Shown here: positions 33,126 to 40,657 of the stretch, piece after piece
Position numbering within the stretch: the first letter of the stretch is position 1
Layout of the letters: each line of letters begins with the position of its first letter
NCBI GenBank assembly: GCA_963825345.1
Contig: CAWGSQ010000010.1
Location: 124,001 to 188,000, forward strand
Direction of reading: 5' to 3'
DNA: 64,000 bases
DNA from: JACVRW01 sp963825345
GTDB taxonomy: Bacteria; Actinomycetota; Thermoleophilia; Solirubrobacterales; Thermoleophilaceae
The notes under the pieces: model-generated
Database searches by the model: none
What the model was told of the DNA's origin: nothing
Seen by the model: only the letters and a program-made list of their open reading frames with translations
Translations under genes and position numbers: made by a program

Positions 33126-33899
33126 ATGCGGGTGATGAGGCGTGCATTTCTGATAGCCGGGATCGCGGCAGCGCTGCTGTCGCTGCTCGGCGCTGCCGCG
33201 ACGGCGGACACCCTGCTCGGGACCGGCGGGGCCGATCAGCTCCAGGGCACCCCGGGCCCGGACCAGATCTACGGCGAGGCCGGCGACGACGTGCTCACGG
33301 CCCTCGGCGCCAACGACTACATCGAGGCGGGGCCCGGCAACGACGAGATCGACGCGGGCGGCGGGCTCGACCTCGCAATTGCCGGCACGGGCGACGACCA
33401 CGTGGACGGCGGCGTGGGCGACGACGTGGTCTACGCAGGCGCGGGCGACGACGTGGTGCTCGGGGGCGCCGGCGCCGACACGCTGTTCGGACAGGACGGG
33501 AGCGACCAGCTCTTCGGCGGCAACGGCGAGGATCGGCTCTACGCCAGCGGCGGCCAGGACTTCGTGGATGCAGGCTCCGACGATGACACGGTGTTCGCGG
33601 ACGGCTCGGGCATAACGATCCTGGGGGCCGGCGGAAACGACACGATCACCGCGATCGGCGGGCCGACCACCGCCGAGGGCGGGGGCGGCCACGACCGGAT
33701 CAGGACCGGCACGGGGAACGACCATGTGTCCGGCGGCCCGGGGCGCGACTCGCTCGCCACCGGCGCGGGGAACGACCGCATCGAGGCCGCCGACGGCCGC
33801 CGAGATCGCGTGCGCTGCGGGCCAGGGACCGATTCCGTCACGGCCGATCGGATCGACGTGTTGAGCGGTTGCGAGAACGTCACGCGCCCAATCGGGTAG
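33126..33899 (+). CDS. Secreted RTX-like calcium-binding repeat protein
   Basis: 257 residues from ATG 33126 (33132 and 33135 are alternatives), with a signal peptide (AFLIAGIAAALLSLLGAAATA). The mature part is made almost wholly of nonapeptide-like repeats GGxGxDxLx: GTGGADQLQGTPGPDQIYG, GEAGDDVLTAL, GAGDDVVLGGAGADTLFG, GGNGEDRLYASGG. These form a parallel beta-roll binding Ca2+. No catalytic domain is attached. The end RVRCGPGTDSVTADRIDVLSG with Cys pairs is the common actinobacterial terminus of such proteins. Role at the cell surface unknown. Confidence 0.88.
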   Translation: MRVMRRAFLIAGIAAALLSLLGAAATADTLLGTGGADQLQGTPGPDQIYGEAGDDVLTALGANDYIEAGPGNDEIDAGGGLDLAIAGTGDDHVDGGVGDDVVYAGAGDDVVLGGAGADTLFGQDGSDQLFGGNGEDRLYASGGQDFVDAGSDDDTVFADGSGITILGAGGNDTITAIGGPTTAEGGGGHDRIRTGTGNDHVSGGPGRDSLATGAGNDRIEAADGRRDRVRCGPGTDSVTADRIDVLSGCENVTRPIG

Positions 33900-33908
33900 A
33901 ACCCCTAC

Positions 33909-34934
33909 ATGGCAAGCGAGCGGCTGACGGTGGCGGTCACCGGACCCACCGGCGATCTCGGGATTGCGATCGTCAACGCGCTGGAGCGCTCGCGGGCCGT
34001 GAAGAGCATCGTCGGCATGGCGCGCCGGCCGTTCGACCCGGCCGCTGAGAACTGGAAGAAGACGGAGTACCGCCAGGGGGACGTGAACGACGCTGCAAGC
34101 GTCCGCGGGCTCGTGAAGGGCGCCGACGTCGTCGTTCACCTCGCGTTCGCGATCCTCGACGCCAGCGACAAGACCCGCGAGCTGAACGTGGATGGCTCGC
34201 GGAGGGTGTTCGAGGAGGCGGCGAAAGCGGGCGTGAAGCGCATCTGTTACGCGTCAAGCGTCGCCGCCTACGGCTTCCACGACGACAACCCGGACTGGCT
34301 CACCGAGGAGATCCCGCCACGCGGCTCACCCGAGCATCCTTACTCGCAACAGAAGGCGGAGGTGGAGGGCGTGCTCGGAGAGGTGCTGCTGCGCCATCCG
34401 AGCACGGTGGCCTACGCGTTCCGCCCCTGCATCGTCGCCGGCCCCGAGGCGCGCACGATGCTCGAGGAGATCCCCTATTACCGCCTCAGCGAGGCGATGC
34501 CCGACGCGGTGGCGCGCCTGCTCGGCTCGCTGCCGGTGCTGAAGCCCGTGATCCCGGACCCCGGCGTGCGCTTCCAGCTCGTGCATGAGGACGATGTGGC
34601 CAGTGCCTTCGCCGCGGGCGTGCGCGGGATCGGCGAGCCTGGCCCCTACAACCTCGCGGGTGGCGGCACCCTCACGATGTCCGATGTGGCCGACGCGCTC
34701 GGCTGGTACTCGGTGCCGGTACCGAAGCCGCTGATGGACGCCACGGCCGAGGTGGCCACGCGCCTTCCGTTCATGCCCGAGGCGGTTGCCTGGATCCACT
34801 CGGTCCGGAAGCCGGTGCTGATGAAGACCGACCGCGCAAAGAAGCTGCTGCGCTGGAAGCCGAAGCACACCGCGCGCGCCACCCTCAAGGAGATGGCCGA
34901 CGCTCAGAGGGCCCTGCGGTACAGCTCCGCGTAG
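33909..34934 (+). CDS. NAD-dependent epimerase/dehydratase (extended SDR)
   Basis: 341 residues. Rossmann motif TGPTGDLGIAIVNAL near the start (about 11-25), ADVVVHLAFAI, CYASSVAAYGFHDD with the catalytic Ser, and YSQQKAEVE as the YxxxK pair. The C-terminal domain reads FQLVHEDDVASAF and PYNLAGGGTLTMSDVADALG. It may reduce or epimerise a sugar nucleotide, sterol or aldehyde. It stands at the edge of the catabolic block and overlaps the convergent Fe-alcohol dehydrogenase gene by 31 nt. Confidence 0.86.
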   Translation: MASERLTVAVTGPTGDLGIAIVNALERSRAVKSIVGMARRPFDPAAENWKKTEYRQGDVNDAASVRGLVKGADVVVHLAFAILDASDKTRELNVDGSRRVFEEAAKAGVKRICYASSVAAYGFHDDNPDWLTEEIPPRGSPEHPYSQQKAEVEGVLGEVLLRHPSTVAYAFRPCIVAGPEARTMLEEIPYYRLSEAMPDAVARLLGSLPVLKPVIPDPGVRFQLVHEDDVASAFAAGVRGIGEPGPYNLAGGGTLTMSDVADALGWYSVPVPKPLMDATAEVATRLPFMPEAVAWIHSVRKPVLMKTDRAKKLLRWKPKHTARATLKEMADAQRALRYSSA

Positions 34935-36115
34935 TCCTCCTCGGTCATCTCGCGCGGGTTCAACAGCGTGGTGCCGTCACCCATCGCGCCCTCCACGAGA
35001 GCCGGTATCCCGTCCTCTGGCACACCCACCTGCGATAGCCGCGTGGGAAGCCCGAGCCGGCCGATCAGCTCGGTGATGTAGTCGGCGAGCGCGTCGCCGA
35101 TCTCGCGGTCGCTCACGTCGAAGACCTCCCCGATGTCGCGGTAACGGTCCGCGATGTCGGCTGTGCCCTGCGCGTTGTGGCGGATCACGTGGGGCAGGTG
35201 GATCGCGTTCGCCACCCCGTGCGGAACGCCGAAGTGCGCGCCCGCCGGGTGTGACATCGCGTGCACCGAGCCGAGCGCGATGGTGATTGCGAGGTTGGCG
35301 GCGATCAGCATGTTGCCGCGCGCCTCCTCGTCCTGCTCGCCTTGCCCAACGGCGCGCTCGAGGTTGTCCCGGATCATCCGTAGAGCGTGCAGGGATCGCG
35401 CATCCTGGTGTGCGCTCCAGTCGACCGAGACGTACCCTTCTATCGCGTGGGTCATCGCGTCCATGCCGGTCGCGGCGGCCACCGACGGCGGCAGGGTGCG
35501 GGTGGTGTCCGGGTCGAGGATCGCGAGCCGCGGGAAGAGCGGGAAGTCGGCGATCTCGATCTTCACGTTCTCCTCAGGCACCTTGATCACGGCGGCCATC
35601 GACACCTCGCTGCCGGTGCCCGCGGTCGTCGGGATGCAGGCGAGCGGGGCGAGCTCATGCGGCTTGCCCATGCCGTCGTCGTCGCGCGGCATCAGGAAGA
35701 AGCCCTCCTGCTCGCGCGCGTCGCCGCCATGGGTGAACACCACGTCGGCGACCTTGGCCGTGTCCATCACCGAGCCGCCGCCCAGTGCCAGGAACGAGTC
35801 GGCGCCGGCCTCCTTGGCCGCGGCGGCGCAGCGGTCGCAGACCGCGGTCGAGGAGTCCTGGGGCACGTCGTCGAAGATGCCCGCCACCTCCAGGCCCCCG
35901 TCGACTATCCCGGCCTCCACGCGCTCCACGAGGCCCGTGCCGCGAATCACCTGGTCGGTGACGACGAAGATGCGGCGCGCGCCCTCCTTCTGGAACTCGA
36001 ATCCGGTCGACTCGAGCAGGTTGCGCCCGGAGATCACCCGGGTCGTGCCCGCGTACTGGTAGAAGTCCTTGAACCCCTTGAGCGGGGTCGGGTCGAGCGC
36101 CGAGCCGGCCTCCAT
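34904..36115 (-). CDS. Iron-containing alcohol dehydrogenase
   Basis: 403 residues of the group III ADH family. The NAD site is ALGGGSVMDTAKV; PTTAGTGSEVSMAAVI follows. The metal region is MDAMTHAIEGYVS (Asp, His) and SVHAMSHPAGAHFGVPHGVANA (two His). It oxidises an alcohol to aldehyde with NAD(P). Its ATG overlaps the stop of the SCP2-domain gene by one base (TGATG). Together with the thioesterase upstream this is a three-gene leftward unit. Confidence 0.92.
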   Translation of the reverse strand: MEAGSALDPTPLKGFKDFYQYAGTTRVISGRNLLESTGFEFQKEGARRIFVVTDQVIRGTGLVERVEAGIVDGGLEVAGIFDDVPQDSSTAVCDRCAAAAKEAGADSFLALGGGSVMDTAKVADVVFTHGGDAREQEGFFLMPRDDDGMGKPHELAPLACIPTTAGTGSEVSMAAVIKVPEENVKIEIADFPLFPRLAILDPDTTRTLPPSVAAATGMDAMTHAIEGYVSVDWSAHQDARSLHALRMIRDNLERAVGQGEQDEEARGNMLIAANLAITIALGSVHAMSHPAGAHFGVPHGVANAIHLPHVIRHNAQGTADIADRYRDIGEVFDVSDREIGDALADYITELIGRLGLPTRLSQVGVPEDGIPALVEGAMGDGTTLLNPREMTEEDYAELYRRAL

Positions 36116-36537
36116 CAGGCGGCGGCCTCGAGCAGGTCCTCGCGCCCGTCCTGCTCGAGCAGCGCGCGGTAGCGCGGGAAGATCGGCTTCGTGAGCGGCA
36201 CCAGCTTGAGGATCTTCGCCACGGGGCCCTTGGCCTTCATCTGGCCGCGGGCGAGCGCCACGGTCACGTTCACCTTTCCGAGCCAGAAGCGGTGGGCGGT
36301 GTCGGCGTCCATGGTCATGACCACCTCGGGCTCCATGTCCGTCGCCCCGCAGTCCACCTGTCCGTCCTCACCCTCCATCAGCTTCACGGTGATCTGCGAC
36401 TCCGGATCGCGGTACTGGTACTGGACGATCGTGTTTGCCTTCTGGAACTTGGGGGACAGCTCGTCGTCCTCGGCGAGCTGCTCGAACAGCTTGCCGATGT
36501 ACGCGTACACCTCGTCCGCGTCCTTGAAGTAGGCCAC
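36115..36537 (-). CDS. SCP2 sterol-transfer-family domain protein
   Basis: 140 residues from GTG 36537, with GAGAGGAAT upstream. It consists of one SCP2-type domain: NTIVQYQYRDPESQITVKLM, then EPEVVMTMDADTAHRFWLGKVN and VALARGQMKAKGPVAKILKL. The fold binds acyl chains, sterols or acyl-CoA. It lies between a thioesterase and an alcohol dehydrogenase, so it may present a lipid-like substrate to them (inference). No membrane segment or signal peptide. Confidence 0.87.
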   Translation of the reverse strand: MAYFKDADEVYAYIGKLFEQLAEDDELSPKFQKANTIVQYQYRDPESQITVKLMEGEDGQVDCGATDMEPEVVMTMDADTAHRFWLGKVNVTVALARGQMKAKGPVAKILKLVPLTKPIFPRYRALLEQDGREDLLEAAA

Positions 36538-36576
36538 TTTGCAGATTCCTCTCGGTTGATTGGTGCGGGCGGGAGT

Positions 36577-37347
36577 CTACGACCGCGCCCGCACCAGCAG
36601 TGTCTGTGCCGCCCGGCCTATGCGCCCGCTCTCGTCCCAGAGGGCGGTGTCCGTCATGCCGATGCCATCGACGTGGGTGACCGAGTCGAGGCAGATCCAC
36701 TCGCCCACCGGAGGGCGCAGCAGGTGAACGGTGAGGTCGGTGTTGATGAAGATGAACCCGCTCCAGTCGAGCGGTGCGCTCACGCCGTTGCCCCCGTCGG
36801 CGGCCACCATCACGCGCTGTAGCGGTGTGAACTCCTCCCCCTCCACGAGCGCCACGCGTGGGCGCATCCACACGGTGGCGGGGCCTGGCTCGAGAAACTT
36901 CCCGCGCGCGAAGACGATCTCCATCGCGGTGTGCCAGCCCACGCTCTCGCCGGTGGCAAAGAATTCCAGGGCGGAGGCGTCCTCCGGTCCGGGCGGCGGC
37001 TCGTCCTGCTCCCAGTCGGCGCTGATCTCGGTCGTGGCGAGCCGCCAGGCGCGCGCCCGCATCACCTCGCCGTCGGGGCCCGCCAGCGACGCCTCGACCA
37101 TCTCGACGCTGCGTCCGGGCCGCACCACGGCTGCGCTGACTGTGAGCGGGGCGATCGGAATGGGCGCGAGGATCTCCACGGTCACGCGCCCCACGCGCAT
37201 CCTCTCGCGCGGCTCGCAGAGCTCGATCGCGCGGCCGAGCAGCGCCGACGGCGGGCCGGCGTGCTGGGCGTTCGGGTCCCAGGGGCCGCGGGTGAGCTCG
37301 GTGGGCCGCGCGGTGTCGCCATCGAGGACGTAGAACGCGTCGGTCAC
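36577..37347 (-). CDS. Acyl-CoA thioesterase family protein (TesB-like double hotdog)
   Basis: 256 residues from GTG 37347. The first hotdog half has TRGPWDPNAQHAGPPSALLGRA, the HAGPP motif being typical of actinobacterial thioesterases. The second half has VSAPLDWSGFIFINTDLTVH, with Asp and Thr of the TesB active site, and ends TALWDESGRIGRAAQTLLV. It should hydrolyse acyl-CoA to free acid and CoA. First gene of the thioesterase-SCP2-Fe-ADH unit, separated by only 29 nt from the divergent Zn-ADH gene. Confidence 0.87.
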   Translation of the reverse strand: MTDAFYVLDGDTARPTELTRGPWDPNAQHAGPPSALLGRAIELCEPRERMRVGRVTVEILAPIPIAPLTVSAAVVRPGRSVEMVEASLAGPDGEVMRARAWRLATTEISADWEQDEPPPGPEDASALEFFATGESVGWHTAMEIVFARGKFLEPGPATVWMRPRVALVEGEEFTPLQRVMVAADGGNGVSAPLDWSGFIFINTDLTVHLLRPPVGEWICLDSVTHVDGIGMTDTALWDESGRIGRAAQTLLVRARS

Positions 37348-37355
37348 GGGCCGCG

Positions 37356-37367
37356 AGGCTATAGCGT
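37356..37367. promoter_or_regulatory. Back-to-back -10 elements sharing the core GCTATAGC
   Basis: Rightwards, TAGCGT (37362-37367) lies 9 nt before the Zn-ADH ATG. Leftwards, TAGCCT (37361-37356) lies 8 nt before the thioesterase GTG. The two hexamers meet inside the palindrome GCTATAGC, in a 29-nt intergenic region with no Shine-Dalgarno on either side. Confidence 0.55.
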
Positions 37368-37376
37368 CCCCGCCCC

Positions 37377-38411
37377 ATGCAGGCTGTGACTTTCCAGGCG
37401 CCCGGCGAGGTCCAGGTGGAGGACCGCCCAGAGCCCGAGCTGCTCGAGCGCGATGACGCGGTGGTGCGCGTGGAGGCCACCGGCGTGTGCGGCTCCGACC
37501 TCCACATCTACCACGGGCGCGTCCAGATCGAGCCCGGCTTCACGCTGGGTCACGAGTTCGTCGGCACGGTGCTGGCGGCGGGCGACGGCGTGACTCAGGT
37601 GGCCGAGGGCGACCGCGTGCTCGGCTGCTACTGCTCGGCCTGCGGCAACTGCTTCTTCTGCCGCCGCGGCGACTTCCACAAATGCGACGACGGCCGCGTC
37701 TTCGGCCACGGCAAGACCCTCGGCTCGCTCCAGGGCGCCCAGGCCGAGCAGGTGCTCGTGCCGCACGCCAACATCACGCTGCGGCGGGTGCCCGAGGGGA
37801 TGTCCGACGACATCGCCCTGTTCGCAGGCGACGTGATGGGCACCGGCTGGCACGCGGTCGACCAGGTGAACATCCGCCCGGGCGACACGGCCGCAGTGCT
37901 CGGCCTCGGGCCGGTGGGGCTGTGCGCCGTGCAGGCGGCGAAGGCTGCGGGCGCGGCGCACGTGGTGGCCATCGACACCGTGGAGGAGCGGCTTCGCCTG
38001 GCCGAGTCATTTGGGGCGCAGGCGGTGCACCTCACCGAGGACGATCCGCGGGCCGCCGTGAAGGCCGCCACGGAGGGGCGCGGCGTGGATGGGGCCATCG
38101 ACGCCGTCGGCCATCCCGACGCGCTCGAGCTCGCCTGCCGCATCACGCGCAAGGCCGGCACCGTGTCCGCGATCGGCGTCTATGCGGAGCGGATCGAGGT
38201 GCACATGGGGATCGTGTGGATCAAGGCGCTCACGCTGAAGACCGGGCACGCCAACGTGATCGGCCACGTGGACCGTGTGCTCTCGATGCTCGACGCGGGC
38301 GTGCTCGACCCGGGCCCGCTCGTGACGCACCACATGAAGCTCGAGGACGCCGCCGAGGCGTACGCGGTCTACGACCGCCGCGAGGCCCTCAAGATCGTGA
38401 TGAAGCCATGA
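37377..38411 (+). CDS. Zinc-dependent medium-chain alcohol dehydrogenase
   Basis: 344 residues. Catalytic zinc ligands are in ATGVCGSDLH (Cys38) and TLGHEFVGT (His), and the structural zinc in CSACGNCFFCRRGDFHKC. The NAD site is AAVLGLGPVGLCAVQAAKAAG. It oxidises an alcohol, perhaps a polyol or a long-chain alcohol; related actinobacterial enzymes act on many substrates. Its stop overlaps the ATG of the hydratase-like gene (ATGA), so the two are coupled. Confidence 0.92.
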   Translation: MQAVTFQAPGEVQVEDRPEPELLERDDAVVRVEATGVCGSDLHIYHGRVQIEPGFTLGHEFVGTVLAAGDGVTQVAEGDRVLGCYCSACGNCFFCRRGDFHKCDDGRVFGHGKTLGSLQGAQAEQVLVPHANITLRRVPEGMSDDIALFAGDVMGTGWHAVDQVNIRPGDTAAVLGLGPVGLCAVQAAKAAGAAHVVAIDTVEERLRLAESFGAQAVHLTEDDPRAAVKAATEGRGVDGAIDAVGHPDALELACRITRKAGTVSAIGVYAERIEVHMGIVWIKALTLKTGHANVIGHVDRVLSMLDAGVLDPGPLVTHHMKLEDAAEAYAVYDRREALKIVMKP

Positions 38412-39031
38412 GCGTGGAGCGCGGCACCGAGGCCCTGCTCATGCGGCGCCGCGAGATCCTTGCGCAGGGCGCGCAGCCACTCGGCTGGAAGATCGGCTTC
38501 AACGTGCCCGAGATCCAGGAGAAGCTCGGCATCGACCGTCCGCTCGCGGGCTTCCTCACGAGCGACGGGCTGCTCGAGGACGGCGCCGAGTGGGACGACC
38601 TTCCGGTGGTGGTCGAGTCCGAGGTGGCCGTGGAGGTCGGTGACGACGGCCGCTCGATCGTCGCCCTGCTCCCAGCGCTCGAGCTGACCGATCCACCGGA
38701 CCTCGAGCTCGGCCTGGAGCAGATCCTGGCGGGGAACATCTTTCACCGTGCCGTGGCGTTCGGCCCGCGGGTGGAGACGCGCGAGCCCGGCGCCGGTCGC
38801 ATCCTCGTAAACGGCGAGGAGAAGCACTCGCTGAGCGCCGAGCAGACCGTCGCGAACCTCGACGCCATGGTGGACGCCATCGCTGGCCGGCTCGCCGACG
38901 CGGGCGAGGAGCTCCAGCCCGGGGATCGCGTCATCACCGGGGTGCTCGCGCCCCCCCACGAAGCATCGCCCGGCGACACGGTTCGGCTCGAGCTCGACGG
39001 ACTGGGGGGCGTGGAGCTCCGCTTTTCGTAG
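38408..39031 (+). CDS. 2-Keto-4-pentenoate hydratase/fumarylacetoacetate-hydrolase-like enzyme
   Basis: 207 residues, shorter than the usual 260. It starts LMRRREILAQGAQPLGWKIG (the GWKIGF region of MhpD-like hydratases), then VVVESEVAVEVGDDG with the metal-binding Glu residues and ALELTDPPDLELG, and ends DTVRLELDGLGGVELRF. MhpD/TesE-type enzymes add water to 2-hydroxypenta-2,4-dienoate in aromatic and steroid-ring breakdown. It is coupled to an alcohol dehydrogenase and followed by an aldehyde dehydrogenase. Confidence 0.85.
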   Translation: MSVERGTEALLMRRREILAQGAQPLGWKIGFNVPEIQEKLGIDRPLAGFLTSDGLLEDGAEWDDLPVVVESEVAVEVGDDGRSIVALLPALELTDPPDLELGLEQILAGNIFHRAVAFGPRVETREPGAGRILVNGEEKHSLSAEQTVANLDAMVDAIAGRLADAGEELQPGDRVITGVLAPPHEASPGDTVRLELDGLGGVELRFS

Positions 39032-39034
39032 CAT
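39029..39034 (+). promoter_or_regulatory. -10 element TAGCAT overlapping the hydratase stop codon
   Basis: TAGCAT lies 8 nt before the aldehyde dehydrogenase ATG; its TAG is the stop codon of the preceding gene. The spacer CCGGCTGC has no Shine-Dalgarno. Confidence 0.45.
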
Positions 39035-39042
39035 CCGGCTGC

Positions 39043-40542
39043 ATGAGCACCGATGCCGCCACGCTGCCCGACGCCCTCTCCGACGCCGCCCGCTCGTTCG
39101 CCGCAGGCCCGCACCGCCTGCTGATCGGCGCCGAGCGGCCCGAGGCCTCCGACGGCCGCACCTTCGAGACGTTCGACCCGGCCACCGGTCGCGTGATCAC
39201 CGAGGTGCCCTACGCGGGCGCCGACGACGTCGACCGCGCCGTGCGGGCCGCCCGCGAGGCCTTCGAGGACGGGCGCTGGAGCGGCATCGCGGCAGCCGAA
39301 CGCACGCGCGCGATGCTCGCGTTCGCCGACGCAATCGACGCGAACGCGGACGAGCTCGCCGAGCTCGAGTCGCTCGACAACGGCAAGCCGGTGAAGATGG
39401 CGAGGCGCGTGGACGTGCCGCTCGCCTCGGCGCACATCCGCTACTTCGCCGGCTGGCCCACGCGCATCACCGGCGACGTCCTGCCGGTGGCGCAGCCGAA
39501 CATGCACTGCTACACCCGCAAGGAGCCGGTGGGCGTGGCCGGACAGATCATCCCCTGGAACTTCCCGCTGCTGATGGCCGCGTGGAAGGTGGCGCCTGCC
39601 CTGGCGGCGGGATGCACGATCGTGCTGAAGCCCGCGGAGCAGACGCCTTTGACCGCTCTGCGGCTCGGTGAACTGGCACTCGAAGCAGGCCTCCCAGAGG
39701 GCGTGCTCAATGTCATCACCGGCGACGGGGAGACCGGCGCCGCGCTGGTGGACCACCCGGATGTGGACAAGATCGCCTTCACCGGCTCCACGGTGGTGGG
39801 CCGGGAGATCGGCGCGAAGGCCGGACGGGCGCTCAAGCGGGTGACGCTCGAGCTGGGTGGGAAGTCGCCCAACATCATCCTCCCGGACGCGGACCTGAAC
39901 GCCGCGGTCAAGGGCGCCTACCAGGCGATCTACTACAACACCGGCCAGGCCTGCAACGCGGGCTCGCGCCTGTTCGTGCACAAGGACCAGTACGACGAGG
40001 TGCTGTCCGGCCTCGCTGAGGCGGCCGGTAAGGCGCGGCTCGGCTCGGGCCTCGACCCGGACACGCAGATGGGGCCGCTGATCTCGGCCGAGCAGGAGGA
40101 GCGGGTGCGCGGCTACATCGAGTCCGGCAAGTCCGAGGGCGCCGAGCTGGTCACCGGCGGGACCGCGCGCGAGGGCGACGGCTGGTTCGTCGAGCCCACT
40201 TTGTTCAGCGCCACCGACGACGATCTCACCATCGCGCGTGAGGAGATCTTCGGGCCGGTCCTGGTTGCGCTGCCGTACGACAGCATCGAGGAGGTTGCCC
40301 GGCGGGCCAATGACACCGACTACGGCCTGGCCGCCGGCGTCTGGACGAGCGACATCGCGGCCGCCCACAAGCTGGCCGGCCTGCTGCGAGCGGGCGACAT
40401 CTGGATCAACACCTGGAGCGCGGGCGACCCATCGGCCCCGTTCGGCGGCTTCAAGGCATCGGGAGTGGGACGCGAGCACGGCCGCGAGGGCCTCGACGCC
40501 TACCTGGAGAACAAGACCGTCTGGGTGAACCTGGGCGCCTGA
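39043..40542 (+). CDS. NAD(P)-dependent aldehyde dehydrogenase
   Basis: 499 residues, normal length. The folding motif is GQIIPWNFPLLMAAWKVAPA, the cofactor loop is IAFTGSTVVGREIG, the catalytic Glu is in LELGGKSPNIILPDA and the Cys in NTGQACNAGSRLFV; EEIFGPVLVALPYD follows. It oxidises an aldehyde to acid, the step after the alcohol dehydrogenases nearby. Its stop is immediately followed by the repeat element of locus 2. Confidence 0.94.
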   Translation: MSTDAATLPDALSDAARSFAAGPHRLLIGAERPEASDGRTFETFDPATGRVITEVPYAGADDVDRAVRAAREAFEDGRWSGIAAAERTRAMLAFADAIDANADELAELESLDNGKPVKMARRVDVPLASAHIRYFAGWPTRITGDVLPVAQPNMHCYTRKEPVGVAGQIIPWNFPLLMAAWKVAPALAAGCTIVLKPAEQTPLTALRLGELALEAGLPEGVLNVITGDGETGAALVDHPDVDKIAFTGSTVVGREIGAKAGRALKRVTLELGGKSPNIILPDADLNAAVKGAYQAIYYNTGQACNAGSRLFVHKDQYDEVLSGLAEAAGKARLGSGLDPDTQMGPLISAEQEERVRGYIESGKSEGAELVTGGTAREGDGWFVEPTLFSATDDDLTIAREEIFGPVLVALPYDSIEEVARRANDTDYGLAAGVWTSDIAAAHKLAGLLRAGDIWINTWSAGDPSAPFGGFKASGVGREHGREGLDAYLENKTVWVNLGA

Positions 40543-40544
40543 AC

Positions 40545-40657
40545 ACTCAAGGGGGTCAGACCCCTTGAGTCGACCCCACTCAAGGGGTCTGACCCCTTAA
40601 GTCCGGAGCGCTCAACCGTCAACCCTCCTAAAGGGGTCTGACCCCTTTGTGAGGGTT
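40545..40657. repeat. Palindromic repeat element, locus 2 (three GGGGTC-N-GACCCC hairpins)
   Basis: Unit a, 40545-40570: ACTCAAGGGG pairs with CCCCTTGAGT around GTCAGA. Unit b, 40578-40602: ACTCAAGGGGTC pairs with GACCCCTTAAGT with one mismatch. Unit c, 40621-40657: AACCCTC, then AAAGGGGTC-T-GACCCCTTT, then GAGGGTT, two nested perfect stems. Unit c ends inside the TAA stop of the leftward sugar-dehydrogenase gene; unit a starts 3 nt after the aldehyde-dehydrogenase stop. Same family as 22529-22605. Confidence 0.88.

Noticed and set aside
40545..40657. Repeat locus 2 considered as a simple rho-independent terminator for the convergent ALDH and sugar-dehydrogenase genes
   Set aside because: It may well terminate transcription, but three related hairpins with shared core and flanks recurring at another locus point to a repeat family; no T tracts are present.
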